64,000 nucleotides of DNA, taken from NCBI GenBank assembly GCA_963774155.1, contig CAVZDW010000012.1, forward strand, positions 248,001 through 312,000, in the 5' to 3' direction. Both the position numbers and the translations under genes were made by a program. The stretch's first letter is position 1; each line of letters opens with the position of its first letter. The notes under the pieces are model-generated. The model did not search any database. It had not been told where the DNA came from and saw only the letters and a program-made list of their open reading frames with translations. Below, piece by piece: positions 42,998-50,763 of this stretch. The stretch is from DASSUW01 sp963774155. Its GTDB lineage: Bacteria; Actinomycetota; Thermoleophilia; Solirubrobacterales; Solirubrobacteraceae.

Positions 42998-44632
42998 CTA
43001 GGGAGCGACGCGCTCGCCCGGGCGGCGGACCCGGAACCAGCGGTGGCCGTAGCGGCCGAGCTCGACGGTCACGCGGCCGTCGCGCGGCTCCAGCTCGCCG
43101 GGCCCGAGGAGATCGACCACGGCCTCGGCCGGGCCGACCTCGAGCTCGACCGACCGCGGCGGCTCGGCGAAGGAGTGGACGGCGACGATCGTGCTCCCCT
43201 GCCACTCGGCCTTGTGCGCGAAGACCGCCGGGTCGCCGGTGTCGAGGACCGTCATCGCGCCCCAGCCCAGCTCCGGGCACTCGCGGCGGCGGCGGATCAG
43301 GCGCTCCATCCAGCTCAGGAGCGAGTCCGGGTCACGCCGCTGGGCGGCGACCTCGGCGGCTCCGGGCGCGAGCGGACGGCACGGCACGTCGCCGGTCGTG
43401 AACCCGCGATGGCGCTCCGAGGACCACTGCATCGGCGAGCGCACGCTCAGCCGGCCGGGGATCTCCAGGCTCTCGCGCATGCCGATCTCCTCGCCGTAGA
43501 AGAGCACCGGCGTCCCGGGCAGCGAGAACGCGAGCGAGTAGGCGAGCCGGATGCGGTCGGGGTCCTCGTTGACCATCGACGGCAGCCGGCGGCGCAGCCC
43601 GCGGCCATAGAGCTGGAGCTCCGGCTCGGGGCCGAAGGCGGCGAAGACCTCCTCGCGCTCGCCGTCGGAGAGCTTGTCGAGCGTCAGCTCGTCGTGGTTG
43701 CGGACGAAGTTCGCCCACTGGCTGTCCTGCGGGATCGCGGGGAGCGAGTGCAGCGCGCGCACGAGCGGCTCCGCCTGCGAGCGCGCGAACGCGAGATACA
43801 TGGCCTGGTTGAGCGTGAAGTTGAGGACCATGTGCAGCTCGTCGCCGTCCTCGTCGCCGAAGAACGCCCGCTGGTCCTTGGGCGGGAGGTTCACCTCGCC
43901 CATGAGGATCGCGTCGCCGCGGCGGCGGCCCATCGCGCGCCGCAGCTCGCGCAGGATCGCGTGCGGATCCTCGATCGCGCCGGCCGGCGTGCCGATCGGC
44001 TCGATCAGGAACGGCACGGCGTCGACCCGGAAGCCGGCGAGGCCCTGCTGCAGCCAGTAGCCCACCACCTGGGCGATCTCGTCGCGGACCTGCGGGTTGG
44101 CGACGTTGAGGTCCGGCTGGTGCGAGTAGAAGCGGTGCAGGTACCACCGCTTCGCCTTCGGGTCGTACTTCCAGTTGGACTTCTCCTGATCCGGGAAGAC
44201 GACGTCGCCGGGCTTCTCCGGCGGCTTCTCGTCGGCCCACACGTAGAAGTCGTGGTACGGCGAGTCCCGGTCGCGGCCGGCCTGGAACCACGGGTGCTGG
44301 TCCGACGTGTGGTTCATCACGAGGTCGGCGATCACCCGGATGCCGCGGTCGGCGGCGGTGCGGATCAGCTCGACGAAGTCGCCGGGCGTCCCGAGCCGGC
44401 CGTCGATCCCGTAGAAGTCGGTGATGTCGTAGCCGTCGTCGCGCTGGACCGACGGGTAGAACGGCATCAGCCAGAGGCACGACACGCCGATCCCGGCGAG
44501 GTAGTCGATCCGGTCGGTCAGCCCGGGCAGGTCGCCGCAGCCGTCGCCGTTCGAGTCGAGGAACGTCTCGACGTCGACGCAGTACATGACCGCGTTCTTC
44601 CACCACACATCGCTGGCGGCCTTGCCGCTCAC
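42998..44632 (-). CDS. GH13 alpha-amylase-family enzyme, trehalose-synthase-like
   Basis: A 544-residue GH13 enzyme. WWKNAVMYCVDVETFLDSNG and GDGCGDLPGLTDRIDYLAGI form the entry to the barrel, VIADLVMNHTSDQHPWF is region I, GFRVDAVPF holds the nucleophile Asp, LMGEVNL the acid/base Glu and NHDELTLDKLSD the third region. The closest group is trehalose synthase/alpha-glucosidase, which act on maltose. GTG overlaps the LLM gene stop (GTGA), so the two form an operon. Not long enough to carry a maltokinase. Confidence 0.85.
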   Translation of the reverse strand: MSGKAASDVWWKNAVMYCVDVETFLDSNGDGCGDLPGLTDRIDYLAGIGVSCLWLMPFYPSVQRDDGYDITDFYGIDGRLGTPGDFVELIRTAADRGIRVIADLVMNHTSDQHPWFQAGRDRDSPYHDFYVWADEKPPEKPGDVVFPDQEKSNWKYDPKAKRWYLHRFYSHQPDLNVANPQVRDEIAQVVGYWLQQGLAGFRVDAVPFLIEPIGTPAGAIEDPHAILRELRRAMGRRRGDAILMGEVNLPPKDQRAFFGDEDGDELHMVLNFTLNQAMYLAFARSQAEPLVRALHSLPAIPQDSQWANFVRNHDELTLDKLSDGEREEVFAAFGPEPELQLYGRGLRRRLPSMVNEDPDRIRLAYSLAFSLPGTPVLFYGEEIGMRESLEIPGRLSVRSPMQWSSERHRGFTTGDVPCRPLAPGAAEVAAQRRDPDSLLSWMERLIRRRRECPELGWGAMTVLDTGDPAVFAHKAEWQGSTIVAVHSFAEPPRSVELEVGPAEAVVDLLGPGELEPRDGRVTVELGRYGHRWFRVRRPGERVAP

Positions 44633-45585
44633 AGGCGCGGCAGCACCTTGGAGCCGAAGGCCTCGATGAACGGCCGCTGCTCCTGGCCGACGTGGTGCAG
44701 GTAGACGGCGTCGAAGCCCAGCTCGATGAGCTCGGAGAGCCACTGCACGTGGCGATCGAGGTCGGAGGAGATCAGCACGGCGCCGTCGAGGTGCTCGGGC
44801 CCGACGTGCTTGGCGGCCTCGTCGAACTGCTCGACCGTCGCGAGGTCCCAGCACAGCGGCGGGGAGAAGACGTTGGTGCGCCACTGGTCGTGGGCGATCC
44901 GGCGCGCCTCGTCCTCGTCCGGCGCCCAGGAGAGATGCACCTGGAGCGCGATCGGCTTGCCGTCGCCGCCGCCGGAGCGGAACGCGTCGATCATCCTGCG
45001 CAGGTGCTCGTGCGGCTGGGCGATGGTGATCAGCCCGTCGGCCCACTCGCCCGCCCAGCCCGCGGTCTCCACGCTCACCGCGGTGGCGAGCAGCGGCGGC
45101 GGCTCGGCCGGGAGCGTCCAGAGCTTGGCGCGGTCGACGCGGACGAGCCCGTCGTGGTCGACGACCTCGCCGGCCAGCAGCGCGCGCATCACGTCGACGC
45201 ACTCCCGCAGCCGCGCGTTGCGGACCTTCTTGTCCGGCCACGGCTCGCCGGTGATGTGCTCGTTGGAGAACTCGCCGGTGCCGAGGGCGACCGACAGCCG
45301 CCCGGGGAACATCTCGGCCAGCGTGGCCGCGGCCTGCGCCACGATCGCCGGGTGGTAGCGCTGGCCGGGCGCGTTGACCACGCCGACCGGCAGCGACGTC
45401 GCCTGCATCATCGCGCCGAGCCACGCCCAGGCGAAGCCCGACTCGCCCTGGCGCTCGCTCCACGGCGAGAAGTGGTCGGAGGACCAGGCCCGCTGGAAGC
45501 CCGCGGCCTCGGCCTCCTCCATCGCTCGCACCAGCGCGCTGGGGGCGATCTGCTCGTGCGAGGCGTGGATGCCGATGGCGGCCAT
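44629..45585 (-). CDS. LLM-class flavin/F420-dependent oxidoreductase
   Basis: A 318-residue luciferase-like TIM-barrel oxidoreductase. Visible are GIHASHEQIAPSALVRAMEE at the start, WSSDHFSPWSERQGESGFAW, ALGTGEFSNEHITGEPWPDK and VDVMRALLAGEVVDHDGLVR. In NCBI terms this resembles the TIGR03885 group (FMN-dependent, possibly not F420), from memory. The cofactor is not proven. It precedes the GH13 gene in one operon, an association seen in other actinobacteria in my recollection. Confidence 0.85.
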   Translation of the reverse strand: MAAIGIHASHEQIAPSALVRAMEEAEAAGFQRAWSSDHFSPWSERQGESGFAWAWLGAMMQATSLPVGVVNAPGQRYHPAIVAQAAATLAEMFPGRLSVALGTGEFSNEHITGEPWPDKKVRNARLRECVDVMRALLAGEVVDHDGLVRVDRAKLWTLPAEPPPLLATAVSVETAGWAGEWADGLITIAQPHEHLRRMIDAFRSGGGDGKPIALQVHLSWAPDEDEARRIAHDQWRTNVFSPPLCWDLATVEQFDEAAKHVGPEHLDGAVLISSDLDRHVQWLSELIELGFDAVYLHHVGQEQRPFIEAFGSKVLPRL

Positions 45586-45623
45586 GCCGCCGCGCCTACC
45601 CGGCCGTCTCGTACGGTACGCCG

Positions 45624-46217
45624 ATGCCTGCCTACGTCATCGCCGGCGTGAACGACGCCTGGGACCAGGAGAAGCTCGTCGAGTACCGGGAGCGCAACAC
45701 CGACGCCGTGGCGAACCACGGCGGCCGGTTCGTGGCCCGCGGCGGTGCGGTCGAGGTGCTCGAGGGCGACGCCGCGCCCATGCGCGTGGTCATCATCGAG
45801 TTCCCCGACATGGCCGCCGCCCGCGGCTGGTACGAGTCCGACGAGTACGCGCCGCTGCGTGAGCTGCGCCGGAGCGCGTCGCAGACGGACATCGTGCTGG
45901 TCGAGGGCGCAGACTGGGCGGGTGGGAGCTGGGGAGGCCGCGGGCGGCTCTCGCGTCCGCTTTCGGGTCACGGGTCCCTGCAGGATTCGATGAAACCCGG
46001 CCGAACCCGCCTCACTCAATGCCGCAGCGGCCGAGCGGAGCCCGCGACGGCCCACCACGCGAACAGCGCGACGAGCGCGGCGGCGAGGCCGAACGTCGCG
46101 GCGAGCGGCGCGCCCGTGCCGCCGATGAGGTCGCGGCCGGTCTCCACCAGCGCGGTGAACGGGTTGACCGACGCGACCGCGTGGAGCCAGCCGGCGAGCA
46201 GGCCGAGCGGGACGTAG
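45624..46217 (+). CDS. DUF1330-type protein with element-derived C-terminal extension
   Basis: Only about the first 98 of 197 residues look native: PAYVIAGVNDAWDQEKLVEY, FVARGGAVEVLEGDAAPMRV, IIEFPDMAAARGWYESDEY, typical of DUF1330/Dabb-like dimers of ~95 residues. The repeat element begins at about 45919 where ADWAGG ends, and the frame stays open through it into antisense permease sequence until 46217. The tail is low-complexity Arg/Ser/Ala and overlaps the permease by 202 bp. ATG is 6 nt after TACGGT. The tail is probably an artefact of element insertion. Confidence 0.7.
   Translation: MPAYVIAGVNDAWDQEKLVEYRERNTDAVANHGGRFVARGGAVEVLEGDAAPMRVVIIEFPDMAAARGWYESDEYAPLRELRRSASQTDIVLVEGADWAGGSWGGRGRLSRPLSGHGSLQDSMKPGRTRLTQCRSGRAEPATAHHANSATSAAARPNVAASGAPVPPMRSRPVSTSAVNGLTDATAWSQPASRPSGT
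45919..46027. mobile_element. MITE-like dispersed element, copy 3 (truncated)
   Basis: About 109 bp matching the element at 60207-60360, in the same orientation: GGAGCTGGGGAGGCCG near the left and GCAGGATTCGATG, CCCGGCCGAACCCG, CTCAATGCCGCAG near the right. Neither terminal inverted repeat survives. It supplies the last codons and stop of the minus-strand permease and removed the stop of the DUF1330 gene. Confidence 0.7.
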
Positions 46218-46783
46218 ACCGGCGCGAGGAAGAGGAGCAGGAACACGGGCATCTGCATCGCCGGGCCGGCCTGGATCGTCCGCAGGCGCATGGCCACGCC
46301 GGCGGCGAACAGGCCGGCGGCGAGCGTGACGAGGTAGGCGAGGAGGACGAGCGCCAGGACGTCGACGCCGTTGCCGCCGATCTGCATCCCCGCCAGGAGC
46401 GCCACCACGAAGAGCAGCGCGCCGTTCATGGTCGCCCGCGCGAGCCCGACGAGCACGTAGCCGGCGAGGATGGCCAGCCGGTTCGGCGCCGCCAGCAGCA
46501 GCCGCCGCGAGAAGCCGCGCTCGAAGTCGGCGGCGATCCCGAAGCCGGTGAAGACGCCGCCGAAGGCCGACGCCTGGAGCAGCACGAAGACGAACTGGAA
46601 GGCCGTGTAGCCGGAGGGGAAGTCGAAGCCGGGCACGTTCCCGAGGCCCGACAGCCCGCCCGCGAACGCCGTGAAGAAGAACAGGGGGAAGATCAGCGAC
46701 GGCAGGAAGAGCGCCGGGTTGGTGATGATGTTGTGGAGCGACCGCCACGCCACCGCGAGCGCGACCTGCACGAAGCGCCTCAT
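46016..46783 (-). CDS. ABC-2 type transporter permease (DrrB-like) 2
   Basis: A 255-residue permease with about six helices: LALVAWRSL-type N-terminus (AVAWRSLHNIITNPALFLPS), TYGAFQ-like FQFVFVLLQASAFGGVFTGF, and a C-terminal VALFAWWAVAGSA. It resembles DrrB/ABC2 membrane subunits of drug or lipid exporters. The stop TGA and the final residues LRH lie within the repeat element. ATG overlaps the upstream permease by 4 bp. It is the third gene of a Drr-like ABC operon. Confidence 0.85.
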   Translation of the reverse strand: MRRFVQVALAVAWRSLHNIITNPALFLPSLIFPLFFFTAFAGGLSGLGNVPGFDFPSGYTAFQFVFVLLQASAFGGVFTGFGIAADFERGFSRRLLLAAPNRLAILAGYVLVGLARATMNGALLFVVALLAGMQIGGNGVDVLALVLLAYLVTLAAGLFAAGVAMRLRTIQAGPAMQMPVFLLLFLAPVYVPLGLLAGWLHAVASVNPFTALVETGRDLIGGTGAPLAATFGLAAALVALFAWWAVAGSARPLRH

Positions 46784-47547
46784 GTCCGCACCAGCCTCGT
46801 GCGCAGTGCCGCCGACGCCGCCGTGATGCCCACGACCGCGACGGCCAGCGCGATGCCGAAGCCCATCGCCAGCGCCTGTGCGTCCCAGCCCGTGACGATC
46901 AGGGAGCGGATCCCCTCGATGAGGTACGAGACCGGGTTGTAGGTCGCGACCGTGCGGAACCAGTCCTGCTCGATCAGCGGCCGCGGCAGGTACATCGAGC
47001 TCAGGAAGAGGAGGACGAAGAAGAGCGGGAAGAAGCCCTGGACCGCCTCACCGGAGCCCGACCGCAGGCCGACCAGCGCGCCGAGCGAAGCGAAGGCGAG
47101 GGCGATGACCATCGCCAGGGCGAGCAGGACGAAGAGCCCGAGGAACCCGGACTCGAGGCGCACGCCGAGGAGGAACCCGACGGCGAGGTAGACGATCGCC
47201 GACATCAGCGCCACGGCGAGGACGCCGGCGAGCTGCCCGATGAGGAGCGCGGCGCGCTGCATCGGGGTCATCGCCAGCCGCTTGAGGAAGCCGGTCTCCA
47301 CGTCGCGCGCCATCGACGTCCCGGCGTTGATGAGCGCGAACAGCGGGCCCTGGATGAAGGGGACGGCGATGATGAAGTCGAGGTACGAGTCGCCGGGGAA
47401 GCCCGGCAGCGCGGTCGCCGAGTCGAGCCCGCCGGACGCGACCAGCACGAGCACGAGCGGGAACACGACCGACGGGATGACCACGGCCGGCTGGCGCAGC
47501 GTCTGCAGCAGCGAGCGCCGCGCCATCTCGACGATCTGGCCGATCAT
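46780..47547 (-). CDS. ABC-2 type transporter permease (DrrB-like) 1
   Basis: A 255-residue permease similar in layout to its neighbour, indicating tandem duplication. Hydrophobic segments lie near 22-40, 60-80, 105-125, 135-160, 170-190 and 230-250. ARDVETGFLKRLAMTPMQRA is the conserved cytoplasmic loop of DrrB-type subunits. It overlaps both the ATPase stop and the next permease start. Likely forms a heterodimeric channel with the second permease. Confidence 0.87.
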   Translation of the reverse strand: MIGQIVEMARRSLLQTLRQPAVVIPSVVFPLVLVLVASGGLDSATALPGFPGDSYLDFIIAVPFIQGPLFALINAGTSMARDVETGFLKRLAMTPMQRAALLIGQLAGVLAVALMSAIVYLAVGFLLGVRLESGFLGLFVLLALAMVIALAFASLGALVGLRSGSGEAVQGFFPLFFVLLFLSSMYLPRPLIEQDWFRTVATYNPVSYLIEGIRSLIVTGWDAQALAMGFGIALAVAVVGITAASAALRTRLVRT

Positions 47548-48530
47548 GCCGGCAGCGGCTCGGGCTCGGCGGCGGGCTCGCCGCCCTCCAGCTTGCGCCC
47601 GGTCTTGGCCAGGAAGACGTCGTCGAGCGTGGGCGCGTGGAGGCGGAAGTCCGCGACCCTGAGGGCTTCGGCGTCGAGCGCGCGGACCACCTCGGGCAGC
47701 TCCTCGACGCCGCCCCGCAGGCGCACGGCGGCGGCGCCCGGCGGCGCGGCGACCGGCATGCCGAAGCGCTCGAGCACGGCCGCCACGGCCTCGCGGTCCT
47801 CTCGCTCGGCGGGCTGGATCTCGAGCGACGGACGGCCGATCTCCGCCTTGAGCGAGTCGGGCGTGCCGCGAGCGACGATGCGCCCCTGGTCGATGATCGC
47901 GATGCGGTCGGCGAGGACGTCGGCCTCCTCGAGGTACTGCGTGGTGAGGAAGACGGTCACGCCGTCCTCGCGCGCCAGGCGCGAGACCTCCTGCCACAGC
48001 TCGGAGCGGCTCGACGGATCGAGCCCGGTGGTCGGCTCGTCGAGGAAGAGGATGCGCGGGTGGTGGACGAGGGCGAGCGCGAGGTCGAGCCGGCGCTTCA
48101 TGCCGCCCGAGTAGCCGCGGACCTTGCGGTCGGCCGCGTCGGTCAGCCCGAGGCGCTCGAGCAGGGCGTCGCCGCGCGCGCGGCGGTCGGCCTTGGGGAC
48201 GCCCTGGAGCGCGGTCTGCAGCCGCATGTGGTCGCGCCCCGTGAGCAGCGGGTCGAGCGCGGCCTCCTGCAGCGCCGCGCCGATCTGGCGCCGGACGTCG
48301 GCGCCCGCGGTGACGATGTCGTACCCGGCCACGCGGGCCGTCCCCGCGGTCGGCGGGAGCAGGGTCGTGAGCATGAGCACGGTGGTGGACTTGCCCGCGC
48401 CGTTCGGCCCGAGGAAGCCGTGGATCTCACCCGGCTCGACGCGCAGGTCGATCCCGTCGACCGCCCGCACGCCGCCCTTGAATTCGCGCACCAGGCCCTC
48501 GACCTCGATGCCGTTTCCGAACTCCGTCAT
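47544..48530 (-). CDS. ABC transporter ATPase, DrrA-like
   Basis: A 328-residue nucleotide-binding protein. Walker A is GPNGAGKSTT, the signature YSGGMKRRLDLALAL, Walker B LFLDEPTTGLDP and the switch His in FLTTQYLEEAD. The ~90-residue C-terminal extension (APTLDDVFLAKTGRKLEGGE) is typical of DrrA. It drives export through the two downstream permeases, substrate unknown. ATG at 48530 was chosen. The divergent MarR gene, 77 bp away, is the likely regulator. Confidence 0.92.
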   Translation of the reverse strand: MTEFGNGIEVEGLVREFKGGVRAVDGIDLRVEPGEIHGFLGPNGAGKSTTVLMLTTLLPPTAGTARVAGYDIVTAGADVRRQIGAALQEAALDPLLTGRDHMRLQTALQGVPKADRRARGDALLERLGLTDAADRKVRGYSGGMKRRLDLALALVHHPRILFLDEPTTGLDPSSRSELWQEVSRLAREDGVTVFLTTQYLEEADVLADRIAIIDQGRIVARGTPDSLKAEIGRPSLEIQPAEREDREAVAAVLERFGMPVAAPPGAAAVRLRGGVEELPEVVRALDAEALRVADFRLHAPTLDDVFLAKTGRKLEGGEPAAEPEPLPA

Positions 48531-48551
48531 CAGTGCTTTGTAGCGTAGATA

Positions 48552-48566
48552 TTTGAGGTAGTCAAA
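48552..48566. promoter_or_regulatory. palindrome, candidate MarR operator
   Basis: TTTGA, GGTAG, TCAAA: a perfect 5-N5-5 inverted repeat in an AT-rich stretch. On the ABC strand it overlaps a TTGACT -35 box, with TACAAA 17 nt later and the ATPase ATG 6 nt after that. Repression of the exporter by the divergent MarR protein is the expected arrangement; unproven. Confidence 0.5.
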
Positions 48567-48607
48567 CTTTATTTGGTGCCATAGTCGCGGCTGATAAGCT
48601 CCGGCCG

Positions 48608-49042
48608 ATGGCATCCACCGCTCCCCCCGCCAACGCCGCGGCGCGCGAGGCGTGGGGCCTCTTCTGGCGGATCTTCATGGAGGACAAGCGGCGCCGCTGG
48701 GCGATCCTCTCCGAGATGGGCCTCTCGCCACAGCAGTCGATGGCCATCAGCACCCTGCGCCCCGGCGACCCGATGCCGATGAGCGCCCTGGCCGAGGCCA
48801 TGCACTGCGACAACTCGAACATCACCGGCATCGTCGACCGGCTCGAGGCCGCCGGCCTGGCCGAGCGCCGCCCCAGCGAGCGCGACCGCCGCGTGAAGGC
48901 GGTCGTGCTGACCGAGAAGGGCGAGTGGACGCGGATCGAGGTCGAGCGCCGTGCCGGCGAACCACCGCCGCGGCTCGCGAAGCTGTCGGACGAGGACGCC
49001 GTGGCCCTCCGGGCGATCCTCCAGCGCGCGCTAGACGGCTGA
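48608..49042 (+). CDS. MarR-family transcriptional regulator
   Basis: A 144-residue winged-helix regulator. SPQQSMAISTLRPGDPMPMS, ALAEAMHCDNSNITGIVDRL (recognition helix) and RRPSERDRRVKAVVLTEKGE (wing) are typical MarR elements. ATG is 7 nt after TAAGCT, consistent with leaderless initiation. Divergent from a Drr-type ABC exporter operon it probably represses. The 3' end overlaps the convergent citrate synthase by 12 bp. Confidence 0.92.
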   Translation: MASTAPPANAAAREAWGLFWRIFMEDKRRRWAILSEMGLSPQQSMAISTLRPGDPMPMSALAEAMHCDNSNITGIVDRLEAAGLAERRPSERDRRVKAVVLTEKGEWTRIEVERRAGEPPPRLAKLSDEDAVALRAILQRALDG

Positions 49043-50095
49043 CAGCTCGCGCTCGGGCTCGCCGACGTAGCGCGCGCTCGGCCGGATCAGGCGCCCCTCG
49101 CGCTTCTGCTCGAGGATGTGCGCCGACCAGCCCGCCGTCCGGGCGCACGCGAAGAGCGGCGTGAAGAGCTGGGGCGGCACGGCGGCGTGGTCGAGCACCA
49201 CCGCCGACCAGAACTCGACGTTGGTGTGCAGCTCGCGGTCGGGCTTGCGCGCCTTGAGCTCGGCCAGCGCGGCCGTCTCCAGCGCCTCCGCCACGGCGAC
49301 GCGCGGCGAGCCGATCGCCTTCGCGGTGCGGCGCAGCACGCGGGCGCGCGGGTCCTCGGCGCGGTACACGCGGTGGCCGAAGCCCATGAGCCGCTCGCCG
49401 CGGTCGAGCACCGCCCGGACGTAGCGCAGCGCGTCGCCCTCGCGCTCGACGTCGTCGAGCATCTTCAGGACGCGGGCGGGCGCGCCGCCGTGCAGCGGGC
49501 CGGAGAGGGCGCCGACCGCGGCCGACAGGGCGGCGGCGACGTCGGCGCCGGTGGAGGCCACCACACGGGCGGTGAAGGTCGAGGCGTTCATGCCGTGCTC
49601 GGCCGCCGAGATCCAGTAGGCGTCGATCGCCTTGACGTGGTCCGGGTCGGCTTCGCCGCGCCAGCGGACGAGGAAGCGCTCGGGGATCGAGGTCGCGCGG
49701 TCGATCTCCGCCTGCGGCACCGGCGCCCGCTCCGTCCCGCGCGCCGACTGGGCCACGAAGCTCAGCGCCATGACCGAGGCGCGGGCGAGGTCGTCCCGCG
49801 CCTGCTCGTCGGAGACGTCGATCAGCGGCCGCATCCCCCACTCGGCCCCGAGCAGCGCGAGCGCGCCCTGGAGGTCCGCGCGGGGATCGCTCGAGTGGAC
49901 GCTCAGCTCGTGCGGCTCGGCCGGCGCCAGGCCGGGCTCGAAGCGCCCGTCGACCAGCAGCCCCCAGACGTGCTCGAACGGCACGGAGCCCACGAGCGCC
50001 TCGATGTCGACGCCGCGGTAGCGCAGTGCGCCACCTTCACGGTCGGGCTCGGCGATCCTCGTGTCGAACGCGACCACGCCTTCCAATCCGCTCAT
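49031..50095 (-). CDS. citrate synthase (CitA-like)
   Basis: A 354-residue citrate/2-methylcitrate synthase-type enzyme, shorter than the 430-residue hexameric type. Active-site elements: AAEHGMNASTFTARVVASTG with the first His, PLHGGAPARVLKML with the second, LMGFGHRVYRAEDPRARVL, and the catalytic Asp near WSAVVLDH-like residues. AHILEQKREGRLIRPSARYV closes the site. Condenses acetyl-CoA with oxaloacetate, or propionyl-CoA if methylcitrate synthase. ATG overlaps the CGNR regulator stop (ATGA). Confidence 0.88.
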   Translation of the reverse strand: MSGLEGVVAFDTRIAEPDREGGALRYRGVDIEALVGSVPFEHVWGLLVDGRFEPGLAPAEPHELSVHSSDPRADLQGALALLGAEWGMRPLIDVSDEQARDDLARASVMALSFVAQSARGTERAPVPQAEIDRATSIPERFLVRWRGEADPDHVKAIDAYWISAAEHGMNASTFTARVVASTGADVAAALSAAVGALSGPLHGGAPARVLKMLDDVEREGDALRYVRAVLDRGERLMGFGHRVYRAEDPRARVLRRTAKAIGSPRVAVAEALETAALAELKARKPDRELHTNVEFWSAVVLDHAAVPPQLFTPLFACARTAGWSAHILEQKREGRLIRPSARYVGEPERELSAV

Positions 50096-50679
50096 CGCTT
50101 CTCCCGGAATCGTCGCGCCTTTGCCTGGTTGCCGCACTCCGCCATCGAGCACCAGCGGCGGCGCGCGGCGGGAGAGCGATCGTAGAAGCGTGCGGAGCAG
50201 GTGTCGGAGTCGCAGATGCGGACCCGGGACCGCTCGGACTCGGTCCCGAGCATGCGCGCGGCGTCGTAGGCCACCATCCCGAGCGCGCGGCGCGGCGAGT
50301 CCGCCCGCGGGCGCTCCGAGAGCAGTGGCCGGCCGATCTGGTCGGTCAGCAGGGCCGGCCGCGAGCCGGCGAGCGCGAGCCAGTCGTCGATCAGCGCGAC
50401 GGCGGCGCGCGCGGGCGTCGTGCCCGCCACGGCGGCGCGTGCTCCGGCGTCGATCGCCTCGCGCAGCGCGCGCGCCTCGGCGAGCACCGACGCCGGCGCC
50501 TTCATCGGCTGCGGCAGCAGCCGGGCGCGGACGAGCCACTCCACGACGTCCTCCACTGACAGCAGGCATTCATAGTCGCGGCGCCAGCGCTCGCGGCGCG
50601 TGTTCACGAAATCGAGCGCCGGGCGGCCTCCAAGCCAGTACCAGTGCGCGGCGCCGGTTTGCAGAGGGACCTGCTCCAT
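50092..50679 (-). CDS. CGNR zinc-finger regulator
   Basis: A 195-residue putative stress regulator. The N-terminal ABATE domain (PALDFVNTRRERWRRDYECL, VEWLVRARLL) is followed by a C-terminal CGNR zinc finger: ICDSDTCSARFYDRSPAARR, then WCSMAECGNQAKARRFRE, with four cysteines. Such proteins are thought to bind DNA or RNA. It is the first gene of a two-gene operon with citrate synthase, which it may regulate. Divergent from the amidase. Confidence 0.87.
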   Translation of the reverse strand: MEQVPLQTGAAHWYWLGGRPALDFVNTRRERWRRDYECLLSVEDVVEWLVRARLLPQPMKAPASVLAEARALREAIDAGARAAVAGTTPARAAVALIDDWLALAGSRPALLTDQIGRPLLSERPRADSPRRALGMVAYDAARMLGTESERSRVRICDSDTCSARFYDRSPAARRRWCSMAECGNQAKARRFREKR

Positions 50680-50763
50680 AACCGGATGATACGTCCTCAA
50701 CTGGTTATTCGCGAGGTCAATCGGCCCGCCGTCCTTCGAATTCCCGTAGGCTGCCGCCGCCGC

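Noticed and set aside
46016..46217. C-terminal half of the 197-residue DUF1330 reading frame as a functional domain
   Set aside because: It is antisense to the permease gene and made of element and permease complement sequence.
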